A DNA stretch of 64,000 nt from Pseudomonas sivasensis (GTDB lineage: Bacteria; Pseudomonadota; Gammaproteobacteria; Pseudomonadales; Pseudomonadaceae), in contig NZ_JAAOWU010000018.1 in NCBI RefSeq assembly GCF_013778505.1, positions 48,896 through 112,895 on the forward strand, read 5' to 3'. The translations under genes were made by a program, and so were the position numbers. The notes beneath the pieces are model-generated. The model did no database searches. It was not told where the DNA came from and was given only the letters and a program-made list of their open reading frames with translations. Of this stretch, positions 8,629 to 16,826 are shown in pieces (the stretch's first letter is position 1; each line of letters opens with the position of its first letter).

Positions 8629-9189
8629 CTACTTGCTCCGTCCAATCAGTTGCAGGAACTCCATGCGCGTGGTGTTCGACTCGCGGAACGCGCCGAGCAT
8701 CACCGAGGTGTTCATGGTTGAATTCTGTTTTTCCACGCCGCGCATCATCATGCACATGTGCTTGGCTTCGATCACCACGGCCACGCCGGCGGCCTGGGTC
8801 ACGTCCTGGATCGCGTCGGCGATCTGCCGCGTGAGGTTTTCCTGGATCTGCAGGCGCCGGGCGAACATGTCGACAATACGCGCCAGTTTCGACAGGCCGA
8901 GCACCTTGCCGGTCGGAATATAGGCCACGTGGGCCTTGCCGATAAAGGGCAGCAGGTGATGTTCGCACAGCGAGTACAACTCGATGTCCTTGAGGATCAC
9001 CATCTCGTCGTTGTCGGAGGCGAACAGTGCACCGTTGACGATTTCTTCGAGGTTCTGCTCATAGCCATGACACAGGTACTGCATGGCCTTGGCGGCGCGC
9101 TTGGGGGTGTCGAGCAAGCCTTCGCGTTCCGGGTCTTCGCCCAGGTTCTTGAGGATCTCGCGGTAATGGTGGGGCAGGGATAAGGTCAT
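8629..9189 (-). CDS. folE: GTP cyclohydrolase I (type IA)
   Basis: This 186-residue enzyme converts GTP to 7,8-dihydroneopterin triphosphate, the entry to pterin synthesis. The zinc ligands are visible: Cys75 and His78 in SLCEHHLLPF and Cys146 in AKHMCMMMRG. VAYIPTGKVLGLSKLARIV and the C-terminal RMEFLQLI are also typical. It is the second gene of the folM-folE-folX operon, which points to tetrahydromonapterin as the product. Pseudomonads often carry more than one folE, so this copy may serve monapterin rather than folate. Confidence 0.96.
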   Translation of the reverse strand: MTLSLPHHYREILKNLGEDPEREGLLDTPKRAAKAMQYLCHGYEQNLEEIVNGALFASDNDEMVILKDIELYSLCEHHLLPFIGKAHVAYIPTGKVLGLSKLARIVDMFARRLQIQENLTRQIADAIQDVTQAAGVAVVIEAKHMCMMMRGVEKQNSTMNTSVMLGAFRESNTTRMEFLQLIGRSK

Positions 9190-9209
9190 ACAACATCCTC
9201 ACAAACGGC

Positions 9210-9920
9210 TTACTTGATATGCCGCCCGCCGTTGACGGTCAGGGTGGTACCGGTGACATAGGGGTTGTCCAGCAGGTAGCGCACGCTCTGGTAAATCACC
9301 TCGGGTCCGGGCTCGATGCCCAGGGCTGATTTGGCCAACACCCGAGTGCGATAGGCCGCGTCGTCGTCTTCGTTGAACATCACCATCGCCGGGGCGATGC
9401 CGTTGACTTTGATCAGCGGCGCGAACTGCGCGGCAAACGACAGCGTAAGGCTGTCGAGCCCGGCCTTGGTGGCGCAGTAGGCGATGTGCTGGCGGCTACC
9501 CTTGCGCACCACGTCATCGCTGATATGCACGATATCGGCAGGTGAAGAGCGTTGCAGCAAGGTCGAACAATGCAGGTTGATCAGGTACGGCGCAAGCATG
9601 TGTACGCTGAACATATCGGTAAACGCGCGGCTTTCGTCGCCCGGCGTTTCCGCGACCCAGGCCGAGGCGTTGTGGATGATCGCGCGCAGGCTTTGGGTGT
9701 GGGTACTCAGTTCAGCGATAAACGCCAGGATCCCAGCTTCGTTGGAGAAGTCGGCAAACACACCGATCGCGCCACGCTCGCGCAGGGCCTGTACGCCGGG
9801 GCGTTCGCTGCGGTAGCTGAAAATCACCGGTTGGCCCTCGTCCAGCAGGCGCTGGGCGCAATGCAGGCCGACACGTTGGCCGGCGCCGGTGATCAGGATC
9901 GGGGCGTTCTTTGCAGTCAT
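9210..9920 (-). CDS. folM: Dihydromonapterin reductase FolM (SDR)
   Basis: This 236-residue short-chain dehydrogenase is predicted to reduce dihydromonapterin to tetrahydromonapterin with NADPH, the cofactor of phenylalanine hydroxylase in pseudomonads. The nucleotide motif TGAGQRVG (near 10-17, with the Arg used by pterin reductases) and the catalytic YCATK are present. The C-terminal TGTTLTVNGGRHIK is usual for SDRs. The start chosen (9920, MTAKNAPILITG) has only a weak ribosome-binding site; an upstream ATG at 9953 is less likely. folE follows after 20 nt. Confidence 0.92.
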   Translation of the reverse strand: MTAKNAPILITGAGQRVGLHCAQRLLDEGQPVIFSYRSERPGVQALRERGAIGVFADFSNEAGILAFIAELSTHTQSLRAIIHNASAWVAETPGDESRAFTDMFSVHMLAPYLINLHCSTLLQRSSPADIVHISDDVVRKGSRQHIAYCATKAGLDSLTLSFAAQFAPLIKVNGIAPAMVMFNEDDDAAYRTRVLAKSALGIEPGPEVIYQSVRYLLDNPYVTGTTLTVNGGRHIK

Positions 9921-9977
9921 GGGAGGCTCGCGTCGCTGGCAGGCGCAAATCATACCAGCGACGGGTCGCCCCTGTAC

Positions 9978-10538
9978 TCACGCCGCCGCTTCGGCGGCCT
10001 TGCGCGGTGCAGGCGTGGGATGCAGCCAGTTCGCCAGCAGGTGTGTGGACAGCGGAATGAACCAGTAAACCATCAGAGGCGTGAGTGCCATCGTGCTGAC
10101 CAGTACGCGAGGCACCAGGTCGAGCCCATTGAGCAATGGCCCCAAGACAAAGTTGAACAGCAGCGACACCGGGAAAAACGCCAGCCAGATTGCCACGGCC
10201 TGCTTCCAGCGCGGCGGACGGGCACCCGCGGCGCCAAACCAGCCATCGATGCCGCGCACACGGTGCTCTGAGGGGTCGGCAAACAAATCGCTGCCGCGGC
10301 TAAGCCAGGCACAACGGGAGGCGGAGAATTCCCAGGCATGCAGTGTTTTTTCGTCGGCGAAGCGGAAAATGATCTGGAATTCGTCATCGTTGGGCGGCGG
10401 TGCAAGTACGCCGGAGCCCAGATAACCGGGGAAGTCGGTAGCCAATTGCTCGCCTTCGCGCAGCCAGGCCATCAGTTCTTCGTAGCGGCCTTTGGCGACG
10501 CGGCGCGCAACCATCAAGGTGACGGGAGAGGTAGACAT
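9978..10538 (-). CDS. Antibiotic-biosynthesis-monooxygenase-domain membrane protein
   Basis: This 186-residue protein has an N-terminal ABM-type ferredoxin-like domain (residues about 5-95, with TLMVARRVAKGRYEELMAWL and FQIIFRFADEKTLHAWE) and two C-terminal transmembrane segments near 115-140 and 150-172. Soluble ABM domains are small oxygenases, but the membrane-anchored form has no assigned role. The ATG at 10538 has GGAG 7 nt upstream. It lies upstream of folM on the same strand (57-nt gap) and is divergent from the MerR-type regulator. Confidence 0.8.
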   Translation of the reverse strand: MSTSPVTLMVARRVAKGRYEELMAWLREGEQLATDFPGYLGSGVLAPPPNDDEFQIIFRFADEKTLHAWEFSASRCAWLSRGSDLFADPSEHRVRGIDGWFGAAGARPPRWKQAVAIWLAFFPVSLLFNFVLGPLLNGLDLVPRVLVSTMALTPLMVYWFIPLSTHLLANWLHPTPAPRKAAEAAA

Positions 10539-10752
10539 TGTGTATCTCCAAATGTACGGGTGCGCTGATCCGGGTAGGTGGCGCACAAACGAAGCTGCGG
10601 GGTGTTGCAGCGACGTAGAAAAAACAGGCAAGGATTATTCCGGTTTTGCCGAAATACGCCAGCGACATTGGTCCGAAAAGTACACACCTTGAAAAAGAGG
10701 AGTCTACAGGCGTTAAATGACCGCCCAATTACCGCTGGTTTGTTGGTCTTGA

Positions 10753-11712
10753 ATGCCCGTGATTACTGCTCCTGCTGACAGCATTTCGCATCTGGATTCG
10801 CCTGATTGCGCTGAGCTTTTTCCAATTCGTGATGTATCAAGATTGACAGGCGTCAACCCGGTCACCTTGCGTGCATGGGAGCGTCGTTACCGCCTGATCC
10901 AGCCCATCCGCACCGAAAGTGGGCACCGCCTCTACTCCAAGGCCGATATTGAGACGGTCAATCGCATTCTTGGTTGGATTGAGCGTGGCGTGGCGGTGAG
11001 CAAGGTCGGCAAGATTCTCGCCCGCGACGATCAGCAGGCCGAAGCGATTCGCGCTGAGCGCGACTCAGTCGAGGAAAGCGAATTGCCGCAATGGCGGGCG
11101 AGGCTGTTGCTGGCGGTCAAGGCCTTTGACGACCGTCAGTTGGAAAGCCTGTATGGCCAGATTCTCGCTACCTATCCCCTCAACGTGGCGTTCCAAGAGA
11201 TCCTGATGCCTCTCTGGAACGAGCTGTTGCGCCACCAGGGGCGTTTTGGTCAAGCCAGCGAATGGCTGTTTTTCGACGCCTTCTTGCGTATCCATGCCTT
11301 TCAGCGCCTGCAAGCGGCGACACTGTCGCCTGCGCCTCGGGTATTGCTGTCAGCCATACCCGGCGAATGCCGCAAACTGGAGTTGCTGGTGGCGGCGCTG
11401 TTGATGAGCAGCGATGACCTGGTCGTGAAGGTGCTGGGGATGGGGCAGCCGTTTGATGAGCTGACCCTCGTATGTGAAAAGACTCATCCCCAGGCGCTGA
11501 TCATCTTCTCCAACCACTCCCATAACGTTGATCTGGCTGGCCGCCTCAACCGTTTGGCGTTGACCCTTGATTGCCCGTTATTTCTTGCTGGCGCAGTGTC
11601 GGACCTGGCGCAGAGCGCGCTGGCAGGTTCTTCCATCGGTTGTCTGGGCAGCGAAGGGCGCCAGATGCAACGCCGCTTGCAGCAGTTCCTCAGCGGTAAC
11701 CTGGATACCTGA
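10753..11712 (+). CDS. MerR-family regulator, LitR/CarH-like without the B12 histidine
   Basis: This 319-residue regulator has an N-terminal MerR winged helix (residues about 24-90: FPIRDVSRLTGVNPVTLRAW, ERRYRLIQPIRTESGHRLYS) and a C-terminal half shaped like the cobalamin-binding domain of CarH/LitR. The E-x-H signature that binds adenosylcobalamin is not present; the equivalent stretch reads IPGECRKLELL. This fits the 'class II LitR' group, described in P. putida, which works with a short LOV protein instead of B12. A LOV gene is indeed encoded 670 nt away on the opposite strand. The regulator and partner assignment is inference. Confidence 0.8.
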   Translation: MPVITAPADSISHLDSPDCAELFPIRDVSRLTGVNPVTLRAWERRYRLIQPIRTESGHRLYSKADIETVNRILGWIERGVAVSKVGKILARDDQQAEAIRAERDSVEESELPQWRARLLLAVKAFDDRQLESLYGQILATYPLNVAFQEILMPLWNELLRHQGRFGQASEWLFFDAFLRIHAFQRLQAATLSPAPRVLLSAIPGECRKLELLVAALLMSSDDLVVKVLGMGQPFDELTLVCEKTHPQALIIFSNHSHNVDLAGRLNRLALTLDCPLFLAGAVSDLAQSALAGSSIGCLGSEGRQMQRRLQQFLSGNLDT

Positions 11713-11714
11713 AC

Positions 11715-12320
11715 TCAGGCGTGCATCTGCGGGTGCACCAGGCGGTGCTGATGCAGGATGAACTGGCGCAGGCGTTCGATTTCATCCGCATCGCTTTGAC
11801 TGAGGCGATAGGCAAACAAACCCCGCGCGGTTTCCCTCTCAAAGGCGCCGCGCAGGGCAATGCGCTCATAGCCGGAAGGGCTGAACCAAAGGGAAAAGGT
11901 TTTGGGTGGTTTGATCCGGCCACGAATCTCCACCAGCACGCCCTTGAATGACACCTCATGCACCCACAGCGCACTTGCGGTGCCCTTGATGTTCTCCAGG
12001 GCCACCGGAGCTTCAAGTGCAAGGCGCCAGGCGCGGATCACCGGGCCGTCTTCAAAAATACTCGGCACACCCAGGCGCAGATGCACTGCATTGAACTCAT
12101 CCTCCACCAATTGGAGGGGAAAGGTCAGTTGCTGGTTGTCGAACTGCGCTTGGATGGTGACATGGTCGTGGGCGGCCAGGCGGGTGAGCAAGTCGCGAAT
12201 CTGCGCACCGCCGTTGACGGTCAGGCTCGACGACGCATCCCGCAGATTAAGTTGCGGGTTGTGTTGCATGTTCTGAATGAAATCCAGCTCATCCTTGGTC
12301 AGAAGCGCATCGCGTTGCAT
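11715..12320 (-). CDS. PilZ/YcgR-like protein with degenerate c-di-GMP motif
   Basis: This 201-residue soluble protein resembles YcgR-type proteins in layout: an N-terminal beta domain (about 30-95) and a C-terminal part with EVSFKGVLVEI where PilZ domains have the D/N-x-S-x-x-G motif, ending in an amphipathic helix. The RxxxR motif needed for c-di-GMP binding is not recognisable, so nucleotide binding is doubtful. It lies downstream of the LOV gene on the same strand (59-nt gap) and converges with the MerR gene after 2 nt. It may be an output partner of the LOV sensor, but this is only positional inference. Confidence 0.6.
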   Translation of the reverse strand: MQRDALLTKDELDFIQNMQHNPQLNLRDASSSLTVNGGAQIRDLLTRLAAHDHVTIQAQFDNQQLTFPLQLVEDEFNAVHLRLGVPSIFEDGPVIRAWRLALEAPVALENIKGTASALWVHEVSFKGVLVEIRGRIKPPKTFSLWFSPSGYERIALRGAFERETARGLFAYRLSQSDADEIERLRQFILHQHRLVHPQMHA

Positions 12321-12379
12321 TGTGCTTGCTCAATAGAGGGGCATTAAAGTGCCATTATCCGCTCATATGGCCGTATTTT

Positions 12380-12847
12380 CTAAATTTTGTTCAATCCATT
12401 TGTCGACTTGAACGCGGCCAGTTCGGCTTTGACTTGGGCCAGTTCGCTTTCTAATTGCTCGACACGCTGCTGGGCCCTGACCTGGAGCGTGACGTCTTTT
12501 TGTACGCCGATAAAATAGGTTTGCTTATCAGCCGTGTTGAACACCGTTGAAAGCGACAGTTCGTTCCAGAAATGGCTGCCGTCCTTACGGTAATTGCGCA
12601 GGGTTTCCCGGCACGAACCACCCTTCGCCAAAGCATCCCGAATAACCGTCAGCGCTGGCTGATCACGGTCGCCCGACTGCAGGAAGCGGCAGTCCTGATA
12701 GAGGATTTCGTCCAGTGTGTAGCCGGTCATCCGTTCGAAGGCCGGGTTCACATAAATCAGGGGCTTTTCATCGCCTTCGCGTTCGGCGACCACGATGCCT
12801 TCGTTGGAAGCGTCGATCACCATCTGCATCAGCTTGGCGTTAATCAT
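12380..12847 (-). CDS. Short LOV-domain blue-light photoreceptor
   Basis: This 155-residue protein is a single PAS/LOV domain with a short N-cap and a C-terminal coiled-coil helix (about 120-150), with no fused effector. The photoactive Cys53 lies in YQDCRFLQSGDRDQ. Flavin-contacting Asn85 (RNYRKDG), Asn95 (FWNEL) and Gln116 (GVQKD) are all in place, matching the numbering of the P. putida short LOV proteins PpSB1 and PpSB2. Arg54, Arg61 and Arg70 are present; position 66 is Leu. The start at 12847 (MINAKLMQ) is the family start. It is upstream of the PilZ-like gene and divergent from the flavodoxin. Confidence 0.93.
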   Translation of the reverse strand: MINAKLMQMVIDASNEGIVVAEREGDEKPLIYVNPAFERMTGYTLDEILYQDCRFLQSGDRDQPALTVIRDALAKGGSCRETLRNYRKDGSHFWNELSLSTVFNTADKQTYFIGVQKDVTLQVRAQQRVEQLESELAQVKAELAAFKSTNGLNKI

Positions 12848-12975
12848 TGAGCGGTCCGTGGCGTGTTGTTTGAATGGGCAGTTTATGGCAAGTCGTGAAT
12901 CTTGCACGGTGCGCCCCGAAATATTTGCGTCGCTGTTAATATCCCAGGCTTTCGCTCAACTACAGGATCAGATTG

Positions 12976-13431
12976 ATGAAAGTCGCCATCCTTTCCGGCT
13001 CGGTCTACGGCACGGCTGAAGAAGTCGCCCGGCACGCCGCCGGCATCCTCAAAGACGCTGGTTTTGAAGCCTGGCACAACCCGCGCGCGACCCTGGCGGA
13101 TGTGCAGGCGTTTGCCCCTGAGGCGTTTCTGGCGGTGACTTCGACCACCGGCATGGGTGAACTGCCCGATAACCTGCAACCGTTGTATTCGACGATTCGC
13201 GACCAACTGCCTTCGGCCTGGCGCGGTTTGCCCGGTGCGGTGATTGGTTTGGGCGACGCCAGCTATGGCGACACCTTTTGTGGTGGCGGTGAGCAAATGC
13301 GCGAGCTGTTTGGCGAGTTGGGCGTGCGCGAAGTACTGCCCATGTTGCGCCTGGACGCCAGCGAGAGCGTGACGCCGGAAGCAGATGCCGAGCCGTGGTT
13401 GGCAGAATTGGTCACTGCACTGCGCGCTTGA
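12976..13431 (+). CDS. Flavodoxin (MioC-like)
   Basis: This 151-residue FMN electron carrier has the phosphate-binding loop SGSVYGTAEEVARHAA at the N-terminus, the STTGMGELPDN loop around residue 60 and GLGDASYGDTFCGGGEQM, which flank the flavin. It is a short-chain flavodoxin of the MioC/YqcA type. TTG 12973 and ATG 12976 both open the frame; ATG with AGGA upstream is chosen. It sits directly beside the LOV gene, head to head, as a stand-alone transcript. The redox partner is unknown. Confidence 0.9.
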   Translation: MKVAILSGSVYGTAEEVARHAAGILKDAGFEAWHNPRATLADVQAFAPEAFLAVTSTTGMGELPDNLQPLYSTIRDQLPSAWRGLPGAVIGLGDASYGDTFCGGGEQMRELFGELGVREVLPMLRLDASESVTPEADAEPWLAELVTALRA

Positions 13432-13466
13432 TTGAGCGGTTCCAGCGGTTTTCAGTCCCTTTATTG

Positions 13467-13490
13467 ACGGCGTCTCTTTGACGCCGTTTG
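13467..13490 (+). terminator. Terminator after flavodoxin gene
   Basis: Arms ACGGCGTC and GACGCCGT with a 5-base loop, followed by TTGTAT, lie 35 nt after the stop codon. Confidence 0.55.
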
Positions 13491-13629
13491 TATAGATCTA
13501 AACTATTCTCATAGCTGACTCGTACGGTCATCAAGCTGGCTGCGAAGGCAACTCCGTCCGCCAGGGCGTCTGACTAGACTGGCCCATCACTCGAAAAATA
13601 ATAAGAAGTGCGCCAAGGAGGTCGTTACC

Positions 13630-14412
13630 GTGAGCCTAGCCCCTGTTGTGCCGCCACAGAATGTCAAAGATCAGGTCAGTGCTGCCGAGTGGCAAGCTCG
13701 TGTCGACCTGGCGGCCTGCTATCGCCTGGTGGCGCTGCATGGCTGGGACGACCTGATCTTCACCCACATCTCGGCCAAGGTGCCGGGCACCGATGATTTC
13801 CTGATCAACCCCTACGGACTGATGTTCCACGAGATCACTGCGTCGAGCCTGGTCAAGGTCGACCAGGCCGGCAACAAGCTGATGGACAGCCCCTACGAGA
13901 TCAACCCGGCGGGCTACACGATCCACAGCGCGATCCATGAAGTTCGCCACGATGTCACCTGCGTGTTGCATACCCACACTGCCGCCGGTGTGGCGGTGGC
14001 GGCACAGAAACAGGGCGTGCTGCCGATCAGCCAGCAATCGATCTTCGTGCTGTCGAGCCTGGCCTATCACGCCTATGAAGGCGTCGCGCTGAACCATGAG
14101 GAAAAGGCCCGCCTGCAGGCCGACCTTGGCGACAATAATTTCTTGATGCTGCACAACCATGGCCTGCTCACCTGTGGCAGTACCATCGCCGACACGTTCC
14201 TGATGATGTTCACCTTTCAGCGCGCCTGCGATATCCAGGTGCTGGCGCAAAACGGCGGCGCTGAATTGATCGCCATTGGTCCGCAGATTCTTGCGGGCGC
14301 CAAAGCCATGGTCGCTGCTGTCACCAAGAGCGCTCAAGGTATGGGGGGCGCGCTGGCCTGGCCGGCGTTGCTGCGCAAATTGGATGCTCAAGATCCTGGG
14401 TATAGAAGCTGA
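13630..14412 (+). CDS. Class II aldolase/adducin family protein
   Basis: This 260-residue protein has the class II aldolase fold, with zinc-site motifs HTHTAAG near residue 117 and HNHGLL near 177, and an N-terminal DLIFTHISAKVPG. It begins at GTG, supported by a strong AAGGAGG at 13615. Such proteins act as aldolases or epimerases on small sugars, but this subgroup has no assigned substrate. Its stop overlaps the next gene's ATG (TGATG), so translation is coupled with the alpha/beta hydrolase. The cluster resembles P. aeruginosa PA3430-PA3427 as I recall it. Confidence 0.9.
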   Translation: MSLAPVVPPQNVKDQVSAAEWQARVDLAACYRLVALHGWDDLIFTHISAKVPGTDDFLINPYGLMFHEITASSLVKVDQAGNKLMDSPYEINPAGYTIHSAIHEVRHDVTCVLHTHTAAGVAVAAQKQGVLPISQQSIFVLSSLAYHAYEGVALNHEEKARLQADLGDNNFLMLHNHGLLTCGSTIADTFLMMFTFQRACDIQVLAQNGGAELIAIGPQILAGAKAMVAAVTKSAQGMGGALAWPALLRKLDAQDPGYRS

Positions 14413-15314
14413 TGCCACTTGCCGAGATCCCGCTCAGAGCCTGGCGCAAACGCAGCCAGAGTTTCGAATTTCACGGACGCACCATCCGTTACTGGGTGTC
14501 GGGGCAGGGCGAACCGTTGCTGCTGATCCATGGCTTTCCCACCGCCAGTTGGGACTGGCATTACCTGTGGCAACCCCTGGCCCAGCACAACTTGGTCATC
14601 GCCTGCGACATGCTCGGTTTCGGCGATTCAGCCAAGCCTCTGGACCATGGCTACTGCCTGCTGGAACAGGCGGATTTGCAACAGGCTTTGCTGGAGCATC
14701 TGCGGGTGGATCAGCCGGTGCACGTGCTGGCCCACGACTACGGTGACAGCGTCGCTCAGGAACTGTTGGCCCGGCACTATGAAGGCCGATTCAAGATGGC
14801 CAGTTGTGTGTTTCTCAACGGCGGGCTGTTCCCGGAAACCCATCGCCCGGCGCTGGTGCAAAAACTCCTGCTCAGCCCGCTGGGCTGGATGATCGGCCGC
14901 GCATTCGGGCGCAATGCCCTGGCCGACAGCTTCGGCCAGATCTTCGGCCCCAACACCCGCCCTAGCGAAAGCGCACTGGACGATTTCTGGAGCCTGATCG
15001 ACTGCAACGATGGCACGCGCATCCTGCACAAGCTGATCGCCTACATTCCCCAGCGTCGGCGCCTGCGTGATCGCTGGGTGGCGGCGATGCAGCAGGGTGA
15101 CGTGCCATTGCGAGTGATCGACGGCGAGATCGACCCGATCTCCGGTATCCATATGGTGGAGCGTTACCACCAATTGGTGCCCCATGCCGACACGGTGTTA
15201 CTGGCCAACATCGGCCACTACCCGCAGATTGAAGCGCCGGTGCAGGTGCTCAAGCATTACCAGGCGTTTCGTGATCGGATTGGGCAGGTTGAAACCCGCG
15301 TGGCTTATTCCTGA
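14412..15314 (+). CDS. Alpha/beta hydrolase, epoxide-hydrolase/MEST-like
   Basis: This 300-residue alpha/beta hydrolase has an HGFP oxyanion-hole motif (40-43) and a nucleophile elbow AHDYGDSVAQ with Asp109 as the nucleophile, typical of epoxide hydrolases and haloalkane dehalogenases and close to the animal MEST protein motif. Asp in DGEIDP and His in NIGHYPQIE complete the triad. It is translationally coupled to the aldolase gene by a 1-nt overlap. The substrate is unknown; with the aldolase and SDR it may form a small catabolic or lipid-modifying pathway. Confidence 0.9.
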   Translation: MPLAEIPLRAWRKRSQSFEFHGRTIRYWVSGQGEPLLLIHGFPTASWDWHYLWQPLAQHNLVIACDMLGFGDSAKPLDHGYCLLEQADLQQALLEHLRVDQPVHVLAHDYGDSVAQELLARHYEGRFKMASCVFLNGGLFPETHRPALVQKLLLSPLGWMIGRAFGRNALADSFGQIFGPNTRPSESALDDFWSLIDCNDGTRILHKLIAYIPQRRRLRDRWVAAMQQGDVPLRVIDGEIDPISGIHMVERYHQLVPHADTVLLANIGHYPQIEAPVQVLKHYQAFRDRIGQVETRVAYS

Positions 15315-15432
15315 GCCTTAGGATCATCCCCCTGCCTTATCGAGCACCATTCAGCCTTGGCTGTCTTTATTGTGACCGGCAGCCCTGTGCCTGACACTCG
15401 ACCCATTCCCATTGTCGCCATTGGAGTTCGGT

Positions 15433-16344
15433 ATGAGTGAGTCAGTGCAGTTCCAGGATAAGGTCGTGATCGTCACCGGTGCCGGCGGCGGATTGGGCCG
15501 GGCCCATGCGCTGTTGTTCGCTAAACATGGGGCCAAGGTGCTGGTCAACGATCTCGGCGGGTCCACCCAAGGCGAAGGCGCCAGTGCTTCGGCGGCCGAC
15601 CGTGTAGTGGCCGAGATCCGCGAGGCGGGTGGTATTGCGGAAGCCAACCACGACTCTGTCACCGATGGTGACAAGATTGTGCAAAACGCCCTCGACGCTT
15701 TTGGCCGCATCGACGTAGTGGTCAATAACGCCGGCATCCTGCGCGACAAAACGTTCCACAAAATGGAAGACGCCGACTGGGACCTGGTTTACCGGGTGCA
15801 TGTCGAAGGCGCCTACAAAGTCACCCGCGCCGCCTGGCCCCATCTGCGTGAGCAAGGCTATGGCCGAGTGATCTTCACCGCGTCCACTTCGGGCATCTAC
15901 GGCAACTTCGGCCAGTCCAACTACGGCATGGCCAAGCTCGGCCTGTACGGCTTGACCCGTACCCTGGCGCTGGAGGGGCGCAAGAACAACATCCTGGTCA
16001 ACGCCATCGCCCCCACTGGCGCCACGCGCATGACCGAAGGCCTGATCCCGCCGCAAGTGTTCGAGCGCCTCAAGCCGGAATTGGTCAGCCCGCTCGTGGT
16101 GTACCTGGGCAGCGAAGCGTGCCAGGAAACTTCTGGGTTGTTTGAAGTGGGCGGTGGCTGGATTGGCAAGACCCGCTGGGAGCGCAGCCTGGGTGTGGGC
16201 TTTGATCCCGAAGCCGGTTTTTCACCGGACGATGTGGCGGCGCACTGGCAGCAGATCTGCGACTTCGAAGGGGCGGCTCATCCCAAGGACAACATCGAGG
16301 CCTTGAAGGAGATGATGGCCAACTTGCAGAAGTACAGCCTGTGA
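15433..16344 (+). CDS. SDR dehydrogenase, (3R)-hydroxyacyl-CoA dehydrogenase-like
   Basis: This 303-residue short-chain dehydrogenase resembles the dehydrogenase part of peroxisomal multifunctional enzyme type 2. The NAD motif TGAGGGLG (15-22), NNAG (98-101), Ser151/Ser153 and the catalytic pair Tyr164/Lys168 (SNYGMAK) are visible. The long C-terminal extension after GGGWIGKTRWERS is characteristic of that group. GGAG lies 6 nt before ATG 15433. It follows the alpha/beta hydrolase with a 118-nt gap and ends in a terminator. Confidence 0.9.
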   Translation: MSESVQFQDKVVIVTGAGGGLGRAHALLFAKHGAKVLVNDLGGSTQGEGASASAADRVVAEIREAGGIAEANHDSVTDGDKIVQNALDAFGRIDVVVNNAGILRDKTFHKMEDADWDLVYRVHVEGAYKVTRAAWPHLREQGYGRVIFTASTSGIYGNFGQSNYGMAKLGLYGLTRTLALEGRKNNILVNAIAPTGATRMTEGLIPPQVFERLKPELVSPLVVYLGSEACQETSGLFEVGGGWIGKTRWERSLGVGFDPEAGFSPDDVAAHWQQICDFEGAAHPKDNIEALKEMMANLQKYSL

Positions 16345-16371
16345 TCATTGCTTGAAAAAGTTTGAATCCTA

Positions 16372-16396
16372 CGGGGCGCTGATGGCGCCCCGTTTT
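16372..16396 (+). terminator. Terminator after SDR gene
   Basis: Stem CGGGGCGC / GGCGCCCCG is followed by TTTTATTT, 28 nt after the SDR stop codon. Confidence 0.8.
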
Positions 16397-16402
16397 ATTT
16401 CA

Positions 16403-16434
16403 GGCAAAAAAAAGCCGCTGCAAACGCAGCGGCT
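16403..16434 (-). terminator. Leftward-facing terminator hairpin
   Basis: Perfect 9-bp arms AGCCGCTGC and GCAGCGGCT with loop AAAC are followed, on the minus strand, by eight T. No leftward gene reads into it, so it may end an unannotated minus-strand RNA or act against antisense transcription. Confidence 0.65.
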
Positions 16435-16826
16435 GAAGTAAGACGTTGGATCAAGGAGCGACAAATCAACGTCAGTGAACACCGGTAACAGATTGAAAAA
16501 AGACATCAATCCATTTGAGTCTGGCTTTTCTTCCGTTTGGGGAGGCGGGCCGTTTGCCCTGAAAGCCCGGCAAGAATAGTCGTTTGCGACAAGATGAGTA
16601 ATAGCGCTTCGGGACAAGGACTGTTGTAAAAACTGCAACAGTCTTGACGCTCGCCATCCATGGCCCTGATAACCCGCCATCCACACGGTTCATGCCCCCG
16701 CCCAGACCCAGGCCAGAGCGCCCGGTAATCCTTTCGAGCGACAACACGAATCCCTCCTTGGTGCGCTTATCGCTCCTGATGTGCGGCAGTAGGGTGGGGC
16801 CTTCTGTCACTCACCGGGGAAGACGC

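Larger units (their letters stand above)
16345..16826. other. Long intergenic region before the DUF1302 gene
   Basis: I see no gene here. It contains a rightward terminator (16372), a leftward hairpin (16411) and an imperfect dyad at 16621-16641 (CTGTTG...CAACAG) about 185 nt before the DUF1302 start. The dyad could be an operator, for example for the nearby LuxR-type regulator. In-frame upstream codons exist for the DUF1302 protein but lack coding character. Confidence 0.5.
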
